Below are positions 7,232 through 14,184 of a stretch of DNA of 18,799 nt, one piece after another. Under the pieces are notes generated by a model, which worked only from the letters and a program-made list of their open reading frames with translations, was not told the DNA's origin and made no database searches. A program made the translations under genes and the position numbers. How positions within the stretch are numbered: position 1 is the first letter of the stretch; every line of letters begins with the position of its first letter. Origin of the DNA: Anaerobutyricum stercoris (GTDB lineage: Bacteria; Bacillota; Clostridia; Lachnospirales; Lachnospiraceae). The stretch spans positions 1-18,799 of the forward strand of contig DXBR01000026.1 in assembly GCA_019116455.1 (NCBI GenBank). The letters run 5' to 3'.

Positions 7232-7924
7232 ATGAAAAAAATGAAAAAACAATGCTGGTGTTTCCGCATTTTGTTTTACATACTATCACTGGTGATTCTT
7301 GCACTGGGGATTACACTGAACACAAAGACAGGACTGGGGGTATCTCCGATTATTTCTGTTTCCTACAGTGTATCCCAGGTGCTTCATCTGAACTTTGGAA
7401 ATGTAACGCTGATCTGGTATACAATCTTTGTGGCTGCCCAGCTTATCATCCGCGGAAAAAACCGGCGCTGGTATGACCTGCTGCAGATTCCTCTCAGCAT
7501 CGTTTTTACAAGATTTCTGAATCTGTTCGATGCGGCGATTCACTGGGAATCAGAATCCTTTGCCGCCAATCTGCTCCTGCTTCTGGCAGCGATCATCCTC
7601 ACAGGAGCAGGCGCAGCCATGTCGGTTAATATGCGCCTTGTGCCAAATCCCGGAGATGGAATTGTGGCGGCTATCGCAGATTGTATTCACAGAGATATGG
7701 GATTTGCCAAAAATATGTTTGACCTGATGAATATTTGTATGACATTTATTATCGGAATCGTGTCAGGACATTTCCTTCTGGGTATCGGTATCGGAACAGT
7801 GTTTGCAGTCATAGGAGTAGGACGGGCGGTCGCAGCCTTTAATTATCTTTGTAAAGAAAAGATGGATGTTCTGGCAGGAATATCTGAAGAAACAGTTTCT
7901 GAGGCAGAGGTCTGTACGGAATAA
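7232..7924 (+). CDS. YczE/YitT-type integral membrane protein
   Basis: This 230-residue protein has about five hydrophobic segments: roughly residues 10-29, 55-72, 80-95, 110-135 and 165-200. It contains the pattern LALGITLNTKTGLGVSPI near the N-terminus and VPNPGDGIVAAIADC in the middle, which match the DUF6198/YczE-YyaS-YitT group of bacterial membrane proteins. The function of these proteins is not established; some members are thought to be transporters. The start is ATG 7232 with AGAGG five bases upstream; a second in-frame ATG at 7241 is less likely. A strong hairpin lies directly before the ribosome binding site. A MATE exporter begins 24 bases after its stop, so the two are probably on one transcript. 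Confidence 0.82.
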   Translation: MKKMKKQCWCFRILFYILSLVILALGITLNTKTGLGVSPIISVSYSVSQVLHLNFGNVTLIWYTIFVAAQLIIRGKNRRWYDLLQIPLSIVFTRFLNLFDAAIHWESESFAANLLLLLAAIILTGAGAAMSVNMRLVPNPGDGIVAAIADCIHRDMGFAKNMFDLMNICMTFIIGIVSGHFLLGIGIGTVFAVIGVGRAVAAFNYLCKEKMDVLAGISEETVSEAEVCTE

Positions 7925-7948
7925 TTATAGTAACACAGGAGAGAAAAT

Positions 7949-9355
7949 ATGAATGAAGAGAAAAATCCGAGGGAGCCGCAGATGGAAAATCCTCTGGGAA
8001 TGGAGCCGGTCTCCAGCCTGATGGTGCGGTTCGCGGTGCCGAGTATCGTCGCTATGCTGGTCAGCGCTCTTTATAATATTGTCGATCAGCTATTTATCGG
8101 GCAGGCGGTGGGAACTCTGGGAAATGCGGCTACCAACGTGGCGTTTCCCCTGACCACTTCCTGTGTGGCGCTGTCGCTGCTGTTCGGCGTCGGCGGTGCT
8201 TCCTGCTTTAATCTGACCATGGGAAGAGGAAAGAAAGATGAGGCCGTTTATTTTGTAGGAAATGCACTGCTATGCCTGGCGGGCAGCGGACTGATTTTGT
8301 GTGTGCTGGCACAGGTTTTCATGGTGCCGCTGCTGAAGCTGTTCGGCGCGCCGGCGGATGTGCTGCCTCTGGCGGAGACCTATGTGCGCATCACCGCCGT
8401 GGGATTTCCGTTTTTGATTCTTACGACCGGAGGCTGTCATCTGATCCGTGCCGACGGCAGTCCGCAGATGGCGATGATATGTAACCTGACAGGCGCAGTC
8501 ATCAATACGATTCTCGACGCGCTTTTTGTGATGGGATTCCACTGGGGAATGGCGGGAGCGGCCATTGCCACCGTCATCGGACAGGTAGTTTCCGCCATTA
8601 TCGTCATCCGTTATCTGCTGCATTTTAAGACGGTGCCTCTGCTGCCGAAGCATTTGAAGCTGCAGGCCGCCTGCGTAAAACGGACAGCACAGATCGGGCT
8701 GGCATCCTTCTTTAATCAGATCGCCATGATGATCGTACAGGTGGTGCTCAATAATTCCCTGACGTATTATGGAGCCCTGTCGGTATATGGGGAGGCCATT
8801 CCGCTGGCCTGCGCCGGCATCGTCATCAAAGTCAATCAGGTATTCTTTTCCGTGGTAATCGGATTGGCTCAGGGAAGCCAGCCGGTGGAAAGCTTTAACT
8901 ACGGAGCGGAAAAATATGACCGGGTGCGGAAGGCTTATCGCCTGGCAGCCACAGCGGGTGTGATCATTTCGGTCCTGTCCTTTGCGCTGTTCCAGATTTT
9001 TCCACGGCAGGTACTCTCTCTTTTTGGCACGGGCGAGCCGGAATACTTTGAATTTGGAGTGCGGTTCTTCCGAATTTACCTGTTTTTTATCTGGCTGGAC
9101 GCACTGCAGCCGATCACTTCCACATTTTTTACATCTATTGGAAAACCGGCCAAGGGTATCTTTCTGTCGCTTACCAGACAGATTATTTTCTTCGTGCCGC
9201 TTCTGCTTATACTGCCGCGGTTCTTCGGGGTGGACGGATGTATCTACACAGGGCCGATCGCGGACTTCATGGCGGCTGCAGTGACTATTATTATGGCGTT
9301 TTTTGAATTTCGGAAAATGCCGAAATATGCGGTGCAGCATGAAAATGCGGTGTAA
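7949..9355 (+). CDS. MATE family efflux transporter (first of two)
   Basis: This is a 468-residue protein with the 12-helix pattern of the MATE family. It opens with a membrane-entry segment LMVRFAVPSIVAMLVSALYNIVDQLFIGQAVG, the typical NorM/DinF-like 'A(P)xxxxMLxxxLYNIVDxxFIG' start, and it has the repeated half motif SFFNQIAMMIVQVVLNN and GSQPVESFNYGAEKYDRVRKAYR in the second half. MATE pumps export cationic drugs, dyes or metabolites using Na+ or H+ gradients; the substrate is not predictable here. GGAG sits just before ATG 7949. It probably shares a transcript with the YczE-like gene, and a good terminator follows. The second MATE gene at 17222 is a different, more diverged member of the family, not a recent duplicate. 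Confidence 0.94.
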   Translation: MNEEKNPREPQMENPLGMEPVSSLMVRFAVPSIVAMLVSALYNIVDQLFIGQAVGTLGNAATNVAFPLTTSCVALSLLFGVGGASCFNLTMGRGKKDEAVYFVGNALLCLAGSGLILCVLAQVFMVPLLKLFGAPADVLPLAETYVRITAVGFPFLILTTGGCHLIRADGSPQMAMICNLTGAVINTILDALFVMGFHWGMAGAAIATVIGQVVSAIIVIRYLLHFKTVPLLPKHLKLQAACVKRTAQIGLASFFNQIAMMIVQVVLNNSLTYYGALSVYGEAIPLACAGIVIKVNQVFFSVVIGLAQGSQPVESFNYGAEKYDRVRKAYRLAATAGVIISVLSFALFQIFPRQVLSLFGTGEPEYFEFGVRFFRIYLFFIWLDALQPITSTFFTSIGKPAKGIFLSLTRQIIFFVPLLLILPRFFGVDGCIYTGPIADFMAAAVTIIMAFFEFRKMPKYAVQHENAV

Positions 9356-9368
9356 CGGCGAAACATAC

Positions 9369-9418
9369 GGCAGCTCTTTTGATGATGATTTAATCAGCGG
9401 AAGAGCTGCTGTTTTTTT
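9369..9418 (+). terminator. Terminator of the MATE operon, overlapping the araC-type gene 3' end
   Basis: CAGCTCTT (9371-9378) pairs with AAGAGCTG (9401-9408), extended outward with one mismatch, and is followed by seven T (9412-9418). It acts on the plus strand, 15 bases after the MATE stop. The right arm and T-run lie within the last codons of the opposing AraC-type gene and encode its Ser-rich tail. The minus-strand side has no good T-run, so the AraC gene's own terminator is not evident. Confidence 0.85.
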
Positions 9419-10364
9419 GTGCCGTCCGATATTCTTTCGGAGTGCATCCGTACCATCTCCGGAAATACCGGATGTAGGAGCTGGCGGAGGCGAAACCGGT
9501 TTCGGAAGAAATCTCCGTGACGGAAAGCTCTGTATCTTTCAGAAGAGCCTCGCTCATATGCAGCCGGTATTTTATGAGATACTGATACGGCGATTCTCCC
9601 ACATATCTGTGAAAACAACGGAGACATTCTGTTTTGCTGATGTGGGCGGCAGCGGCGATGGATTCTACGGAAAGATTTTCCCGGTAATGGCTGTGCAGAT
9701 AAGTGAGAAGCTCCCGGATGCGAAGATGCTCTCTGGATGGCGCCGCCGCAGCCGTCGGAAGCGGCGGCAGAGCGGAAATAAACGCCAGCCACAGAGAGAC
9801 GAGAGACGTACTCAACAGGTATTCGTAATGTGGTTTCGTTTTCTGTGAAGAAGAAAAATAAAGGTTGTCCAGAGTTTTAAGTTCATTGAGCGCAGCGCTG
9901 TGGGAGGGCTCCGCTTTTTTTATAAGAAAATGTGTGAAGCCCGGATGATAGAGAAAAGATTTCACATCCTTTTTTTCCATGATGCTGCCGGGAAAGAATC
10001 CGAGCATCTGCTCCGGAATGATAAAGCTGTGATAGCGGCAGTCTTCCTTTTCTATGGTTTTATGGGGAACCATCCGGTTAATAAACAGACAATCGCCCGC
10101 ATGAACCTCAATCTCTTCCTCATAAACCCGGGTCTGAATCACACCCTGAAGTACCCGGATAAATTGCACTTCCTCATGCCAGTGAAGTACCCGGAACCCT
10201 TCATTGGAAGGCGTGCATACCTGCCTTGCCACGTCAAGAACCAGGAGAGGAAAGGCCCCGCCTTCAAGGGGGTTATGGGAGTAAATGGGAGATCTGCCGT
10301 TCTCCGGCTGCGGATTTCCACCGGTATTTTTTAAATGGCGCTGACCGCCGGCGGTTTGTGACAT
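9390..10364 (-). CDS. AraC family transcriptional regulator with cupin sensor domain
   Basis: The 324-residue protein has an N-terminal cupin-type ligand-binding domain: HWHEEVQFIRVLQG (61-74), HAGDCLFINRMVPH (88-101) and a Tyr/His-rich strand after it. A pair of C-terminal helix-turn-helix motifs covers about residues 213-317, with the diagnostic ISKTECLRCFHRYVGESPYQYL, then VTEISSETGFASASSYIRYFRRWYGCTPKEYR. Such regulators usually bind sugars or small effectors and activate nearby genes. AGGAGG (complement of 10371-10376) supports the start at 10364. It is transcribed divergently from the small Cys-rich protein, and the shared 168-base region carries an imperfect dyad, so self- or neighbour-control is plausible. 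The tail is poly-Ser (NSSSSAD), coded by the MATE terminator arm. The effector is unknown. Confidence 0.92.
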   Translation of the reverse strand: MSQTAGGQRHLKNTGGNPQPENGRSPIYSHNPLEGGAFPLLVLDVARQVCTPSNEGFRVLHWHEEVQFIRVLQGVIQTRVYEEEIEVHAGDCLFINRMVPHKTIEKEDCRYHSFIIPEQMLGFFPGSIMEKKDVKSFLYHPGFTHFLIKKAEPSHSAALNELKTLDNLYFSSSQKTKPHYEYLLSTSLVSLWLAFISALPPLPTAAAAPSREHLRIRELLTYLHSHYRENLSVESIAAAAHISKTECLRCFHRYVGESPYQYLIKYRLHMSEALLKDTELSVTEISSETGFASASSYIRYFRRWYGCTPKEYRTAQKNSSSSAD

Positions 10365-10406
10365 AAGATTCCTCCTTTAAAATAGTTTTTGGCTCTTTTT
10401 TTCTAT

Positions 10407-10435
10407 ATTATAGGTGTAAAAACGCTATTTTACAA
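10407..10435 (-). promoter_or_regulatory. Promoter of the araC-type gene
   Basis: On the minus strand TTGTAA (complement of 10430-10435), a 17-base spacer and a perfect TATAAT (complement of 10407-10412) form a textbook sigma-A promoter about 40 bases upstream of the start codon. Confidence 0.8.
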
Positions 10436-10471
10436 GATGTCAGGGAGTTATTATTATATTGCATGGAACAG

Positions 10472-10498
10472 TTGTTACCATTGCACCTGACTTATAAT
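10472..10498 (+). promoter_or_regulatory. Candidate promoter of the Cys-rich protein gene
   Basis: A perfect TATAAT (10493-10498) is preceded by TTGTTA (10472-10477) with a short 15-base spacer. The -35 lies inside a dyad (TGCATGG 10460-10466, CCATTGCA 10478-10485), and GTCAGG (10439-10444) mirrors CCTGAC (10486-10491). A suboptimal spacer within an inverted repeat fits an activator-dependent promoter, perhaps served by the divergent AraC-type protein; that link is inference. Confidence 0.5.
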
Positions 10499-10532
10499 AA
10501 GCAACCACGAATCAAAGAAAAGGAGTACAAAT

Positions 10533-10865
10533 ATGATCATCGACGGAAATGAAATCGAAAAAGCAGCCATGAAAGAGTTTCACAAAGGCAACAGGAAAGA
10601 AGGTCTTCGCATCCAGGAAGAATTTGCCTCGGCATTTCGGGAAGAATACAAAGACAAAGACCATTGCCCCTGTAAAAAAGCCTGTCGTTACCACGGCAAC
10701 TGTAAAGAATGCGTGGCTATCCACCGGGCTCACCAGGAACACGTGCCAAACTGTATGCGGCCGATGCTGAATAAAAAGATCCGGATGTTGTCAGAGTTGA
10801 CAGAACACACCATTGCCAATGAAATTGAGGCGCCGAAAGAGGTGACGGTGAAGAAGGGCTTGTGA
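10533..10865 (+). CDS. Small cysteine/histidine-rich protein, putative metal binder
   Basis: This 110-residue protein is mostly charged helix with a compact cluster C45, C47, C51, C57, C60 and C74, interspersed with H54, H64, H67 and H70 (core HCPCKKACRYHGNCKEC). The pattern CPC-x3-C-x2-HGxC-x2-C recurs in short uncharacterised proteins of Clostridia and looks like a zinc- or Fe-S-binding knuckle. No catalytic motif is visible. AAGGAG eight to twelve bases upstream supports ATG 10533. The gene stands alone, divergent from the AraC-type regulator. I cannot assign a function; a small regulatory or metal-handling role is possible. Confidence 0.72.
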   Translation: MIIDGNEIEKAAMKEFHKGNRKEGLRIQEEFASAFREEYKDKDHCPCKKACRYHGNCKECVAIHRAHQEHVPNCMRPMLNKKIRMLSELTEHTIANEIEAPKEVTVKKGL

Positions 10866-10956
10866 ATCTGCATGCATAAAGATTTACGGATAATTTCAAA
10901 ACCTATAGATTCAAATCGGCAAATCCCCATTTCAGTGATAAATCTCTGTGCATTTA

Positions 10957-11020
10957 TGGTATAATAATCCCGGTGCCTTTTCGGACGCCGCAGGCGGAGA
11001 ATCCTGCTCTGCAGGATTCT
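10957..11020 (+). promoter_or_regulatory. nhaC promoter and structured leader (possible attenuator)
   Basis: An extended -10 element (TG at 10957-10958, TATAAT at 10960-10965) marks transcription starting near 10972; no clear -35 is seen. The leader then has a short stem CGCC-GCA-GGCG (10986-10996) and a perfect 10-bp stem AGAATCCTGC (10998-11007) with GCAGGATTCT (11011-11020), followed by TTCTT. GCAGG at 10990-10994 can pair instead with CCTGC at 11003-11007, which would break both stems. That is the layout of an attenuator or small riboswitch. The remaining leader to 11113 is AT-rich. A Na+- or Li+-responsive element would suit the downstream gene, but I cannot confirm any known class by eye. 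Confidence 0.5.
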
Positions 11021-11113
11021 TTCTTAAATAAAGTATTTCGACGGAAAACTTTGTTTTTTTCGAAAAATGCCGTGCTACTTTTAAATTTATTTGCAAGAGA
11101 GGAAAGTATTATT

Positions 11114-12442
11114 ATGAAGAAAGAAAACTGGAAAGCACTGCTGCCTATCGGGGTATTTCTGGTGCTGTATCTGGGCCTGGGGATTTTGTTTGAGTATGTG
11201 ATGAAGATACCGATGGGATTTTATAATGTTCCTATTGTGGTTTCGTTTCTGGCGGCATTGCTGGTGGCCTGTATACAGAATCCGAAGCTTAATTTTGATA
11301 AAAAGCTGGCAATTATGGCAAAGGGTGTGGGTGATAAAAATATCGTGACAATGATTCTTATTTTCCTGGCTGCCGGCGTTTTTGTGGGCGTTGTGGGAAG
11401 AAGCAGCGCGGAGAGTGTGGCCTATTGCCTTCTGTCACTGATTCCGGCGCAGTATGCGGTAGTTGTGCTGTTTGTGGTCAGTGCTTTTGTATCGCTGGCT
11501 ATGGGAACCTCGGTGGGAACCATCACCCTGCTTACGCCGATTGCCGTGGCTGTATCAGAAGCGTCCGGATTCGGAGCGGCTGCCTGTGTAGGTGCTGTGG
11601 TAGGTGGAGCTATGTTCGGAGATAACCTGTCTTTCATTTCTGATACGACCATTGCGGCCTGTAACGGGCAGGGCTGTGCCATGAGAGATAAGTTCCGGGC
11701 TAACTTCAAGATTGCGCTGCCGGCAGCGCTGGCGGCCATGGTGGTGATTTTTCTTATGACTTCCGGAAATGTGCCGGAAGGGCGGATTGTACAGGATTAT
11801 AATCTGATTCAGGTGATTCCTTATCTGCTTGTTCTGGTGGGAGGAATCATCGGCATCAATGTCTTTGTGGTGCTGCTCATTGGAATTGTATCGGGAGCTT
11901 TCATCATGCTGGTGACGGGCAATGTTTCCGGTGTGGATCTGCTGACCAACATGGGTTCAGGAGCGGCCGGTATGTATGAGACGATCATGGTGACTATTCT
12001 GGTGTCAGCTATCGGAGGCCTGATTGGAGAATACGGGGGATTTGATGCGCTGCTGCATTTTATAAAAAGAGTTTTCCGGAGCCGGAACGGCGGAAAGCTG
12101 GGGATCGGTCTGCTTGTGGGGGCGCTTGATATCGCAACTGCCAATAATACGGTAGCTATCGTTATGGCCAATCCCATAGCAAAGGATATGGCGGAAGATT
12201 ATGGAATCAGTCCGCAGAATACGGCGTCAATTCTTGATACATTTTCCTGCATCTTTCAGGGAGTGATTCCTTACGGAGCCCAGATGCTCATCGCTCTGTC
12301 TGCATCGGCGGAGCTGGGCAGTGAATTATCGGCTTTTGATGTGATGCCTAATCTGATTTATCCATATATGCTGCTGATCAGTTCATTGATTTTTATGTTT
12401 TTAGTGCCGGATAAAAAGAGACCGGAAAAGGCTGAGAAATAA
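11114..12442 (+). CDS. nhaC: NhaC-type Na+/H+ antiporter
   Basis: The 442-residue membrane protein shows the NhaC/ion-transporter pattern: FVGVVGRSSAESVAYCLL, SLAMGTSVGTITLLTPIAVAV, the conserved GAMFGDNLSFISDTTIAA with its charged Asp residues inside the membrane, and LDIATANNTVAIVMANPIAKDMA in the second half. NhaC carriers exchange internal Na+ for external H+; the same fold also includes malate/Na+-lactate exchangers, so Na+/H+ is the likely but not the only possibility. I start at ATG 11114 (MKKENWKALLP) with GAGAGGAAAG upstream. A continuous frame reaches back to 10973, but those 47 residues correspond to the structured leader and look non-coding. No clear terminator separates the gene from the thiamine operon promoter. 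Confidence 0.9.
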   Translation: MKKENWKALLPIGVFLVLYLGLGILFEYVMKIPMGFYNVPIVVSFLAALLVACIQNPKLNFDKKLAIMAKGVGDKNIVTMILIFLAAGVFVGVVGRSSAESVAYCLLSLIPAQYAVVVLFVVSAFVSLAMGTSVGTITLLTPIAVAVSEASGFGAAACVGAVVGGAMFGDNLSFISDTTIAACNGQGCAMRDKFRANFKIALPAALAAMVVIFLMTSGNVPEGRIVQDYNLIQVIPYLLVLVGGIIGINVFVVLLIGIVSGAFIMLVTGNVSGVDLLTNMGSGAAGMYETIMVTILVSAIGGLIGEYGGFDALLHFIKRVFRSRNGGKLGIGLLVGALDIATANNTVAIVMANPIAKDMAEDYGISPQNTASILDTFSCIFQGVIPYGAQMLIALSASAELGSELSAFDVMPNLIYPYMLLISSLIFMFLVPDKKRPEKAEK

Positions 12443-12460
12443 GAATTGTCTGAAAAACAG

Positions 12461-12488
12461 TTGCAAAACCGGTAAAAAGTAGTATAAT
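12461..12488 (+). promoter_or_regulatory. Promoter of the thiamine operon
   Basis: TTGCAA (12461-12466), a 16-base spacer and a perfect TATAAT (12483-12488) lie just upstream of the TPP aptamer, so transcription should begin near 12495 and include the whole riboswitch. Confidence 0.78.
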
Positions 12489-12510
12489 AAAAATGTTTGT
12501 AATAATAAAA

Positions 12511-12649
12511 ACGGGGAGCTTGCGTATCAAGCAGGCTGAGAGGAGACTGAATCGTCTCGACCCTTTACCTGATTTGGATAATGCCAACGTAGGGATATAC
12601 AGGCACGAAGAATTTCGGCGGATATGTCAGTTTGGCATATCCGCCTTTT
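12511..12649 (+). promoter_or_regulatory. TPP riboswitch with terminator expression platform
   Basis: All core blocks of the THI-box are present: GGGGAGC (12513-12519), GGCTGAGA (12534-12541), the P3 stem GAGAC/GTCTC (12543-12547, 12554-12558), GACCCTT (12559-12565), ACCTGAT and TGGATAATGCCAACG (to 12589), and AGGGA (12591-12595). A strong terminator follows: GGCGGATATG (12617-12626) with CATATCCGCC (12636-12645), then TTTT. GGATAT occurs both in the aptamer 3' end (12593-12598) and in the left terminator arm (12620-12625), so the right arm could pair with either. This suggests TPP binding frees the terminator and shuts the operon. The outer P1 helix is weak by eye. Confidence 0.97.
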
Positions 12650-12697
12650 GGCGTCCCGGAGGGCAATCAGGCATATCAGAGAACAGGAGGAAATGTA

Positions 12698-13519
12698 ATG
12701 CTTGGAAAATGTTTTGACAATGTGAGAAAGACCGTTCCGCTGGTTCACAATATTACCAATTATGTGACGGTCAATGATGTGGCGAATGTACTGCTGGCAT
12801 GCGGAGGCAGCCCGATCATGTCTGATGAACCGAGGGATGTGGTGGATATCACTTCCATCTGCGGCGGTCTGAACATCAATATCGGTACCCTGAATGAAAG
12901 AAGTATTCAGGGAATGTTTGCTGCCGGAAAACGGGCCAATGCTCTTGATCATGTGGTTCTGCTGGACCCGGTGGGCGCCGGAGCCAGCGCGCTTCGTACT
13001 GATACTGCGGTGGAACTGATGAAGGAGCTGGAACTTAGCGCCATTCGGGGAAATATTTCAGAAATCAAGACGCTGGCCCATGGCAGCGGAACTACAAAAG
13101 GAGTGGACGCCGATGTGGCGGATGCCGTGACGGAAGATAATCTTGAAGAAGCGGTGGCATTTGTCAAAGAATTTGCGAAAAAGGCGGAATGCATCGTAGC
13201 GATCACCGGCGCCATCGATCTGGTCAGCGATGGCGAAGTCTGCTATGTGATTCGAAACGGCCGCCCGGAAATGGGCAGAATCACCGGAACCGGATGCCAG
13301 CTTTCCGGCATGATGACCGCATTTCTGGTAGCAAATCCGGATAACCAGACAGAAGCAGCTGCAGCTGCCGTCTGCGCCATGGGACTGGCCGGGGAGATCG
13401 GATGGAGCCGGATGCAGGAAGGAGATGGAAATTCCACTTACCGTAACCGGATTATCGACGCCATCTACAATATGAACGGAGACACCCTGGATAAAGGCGC
13501 CTGTTTTGAAATCAGATAG
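12698..13519 (+). CDS. thiM: Hydroxyethylthiazole kinase
   Basis: ThiM phosphorylates 4-methyl-5-(2-hydroxyethyl)thiazole with ATP to give the thiazole phosphate used by ThiE, a salvage step. The 274-residue protein has the family motifs in order: VHNITNYV (16-23), LLDPVGAGAS (88-97), RGNISEI (117-123), and GTGCQLS (197-203) with the anion-hole/catalytic Cys200. The length equals the family norm. AGGAGG at 12685-12690 selects ATG 12698; the open frame reaching back to 12632 overlaps the riboswitch terminator and is not coding. It is the first gene after the TPP riboswitch, twelve bases before thiE. Confidence 0.97.
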   Translation: MLGKCFDNVRKTVPLVHNITNYVTVNDVANVLLACGGSPIMSDEPRDVVDITSICGGLNINIGTLNERSIQGMFAAGKRANALDHVVLLDPVGAGASALRTDTAVELMKELELSAIRGNISEIKTLAHGSGTTKGVDADVADAVTEDNLEEAVAFVKEFAKKAECIVAITGAIDLVSDGEVCYVIRNGRPEMGRITGTGCQLSGMMTAFLVANPDNQTEAAAAAVCAMGLAGEIGWSRMQEGDGNSTYRNRIIDAIYNMNGDTLDKGACFEIR

Positions 13520-13530
13520 GGAGGACAGCT

Positions 13531-14184
13531 ATGAGATTCGATAAAAAAGACCTGCTTTTATATGCGGTTACCGACAGAAGCTGGCTGGGAGGCCACACGC
13601 TGTATCAGGATGTGGAAGCAGCAATAAAAGGAGGGGCTACATTTATTCAGCTTCGTGAGAAGAATCTGGATGAGGCGCATTTTCTGGAAGAGGCCAAAGA
13701 AATTAAAGAACTTTGCAAGAAATATCAGGTTCCTTTTGTGATCAATGATAATGTGGACATTGCTCTGGCTATGGATGCCGACGGCGTTCATGTGGGGCAG
13801 AGCGATATGGAAGCGGGAGCAGTGAGGGAAAAACTCGGTCCTGACAAGATTATCGGCGTGTCTGCCCAGACGGTGGAACAGGCACTTCTGGCGGAGCAAA
13901 AAGGCGCGGACTATCTGGGCGTGGGCGCGGTATTTCCGACCGGTTCCAAAGATGACGCCGTGGAGGTCAGTCACGAGACATTGAAGGCCATCTGTGAGGC
14001 GGTGAAGATTCCGGTCATTGCCATCGGCGGAATCAGCACAGGAAATGTGATGGAATTGTCCGGCAGCGGTATCTGCGGCATAGCGGTGATCAGCGCTATA
14101 TTTGCAAAACCGGATATCGAGGCGGCGGCAAAAGAGTTGAAGGAACAGACGGAGAAGATGTTAAATGACAGGAGCAATATTTGA
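13531..14184 (+). CDS. thiE: Thiamine-phosphate synthase
   Basis: ThiE couples HMP-PP from ThiD with thiazole phosphate from ThiM to form thiamine phosphate and pyrophosphate. The 217-residue TIM barrel shows the active-site segments QLREK (40-44), INDNVDIAL (71-79), DGVHVGQSD (84-92), GVSAQT, GAVFPTGSK (132-140), AIGGIS (164-169) and GIAVISAI (183-190), all in expected positions. GGGAGGA lies before ATG 13531, twelve bases after thiM. Its last 20 bases overlap the start of the HAD phosphatase gene, which implies translational coupling of the two. Confidence 0.97.
   Translation: MRFDKKDLLLYAVTDRSWLGGHTLYQDVEAAIKGGATFIQLREKNLDEAHFLEEAKEIKELCKKYQVPFVINDNVDIALAMDADGVHVGQSDMEAGAVREKLGPDKIIGVSAQTVEQALLAEQKGADYLGVGAVFPTGSKDDAVEVSHETLKAICEAVKIPVIAIGGISTGNVMELSGSGICGIAVISAIFAKPDIEAAAKELKEQTEKMLNDRSNI

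Noticed and set aside
8270..9340. 356-residue minus-strand ORF
   Set aside because: His/Arg/Gln-rich shadow of the MATE gene; no recognisable domain or RBS.
10973..11113. N-terminal extension of nhaC from ATG 10973
   Set aside because: It begins at the transcription start and reads through the leader hairpins; the real membrane protein starts at MKKENWKALLP with an SD.
12632..12697. N-terminal extension of thiM
   Set aside because: It starts within the riboswitch terminator; AGGAGG marks the ATG at 12698.
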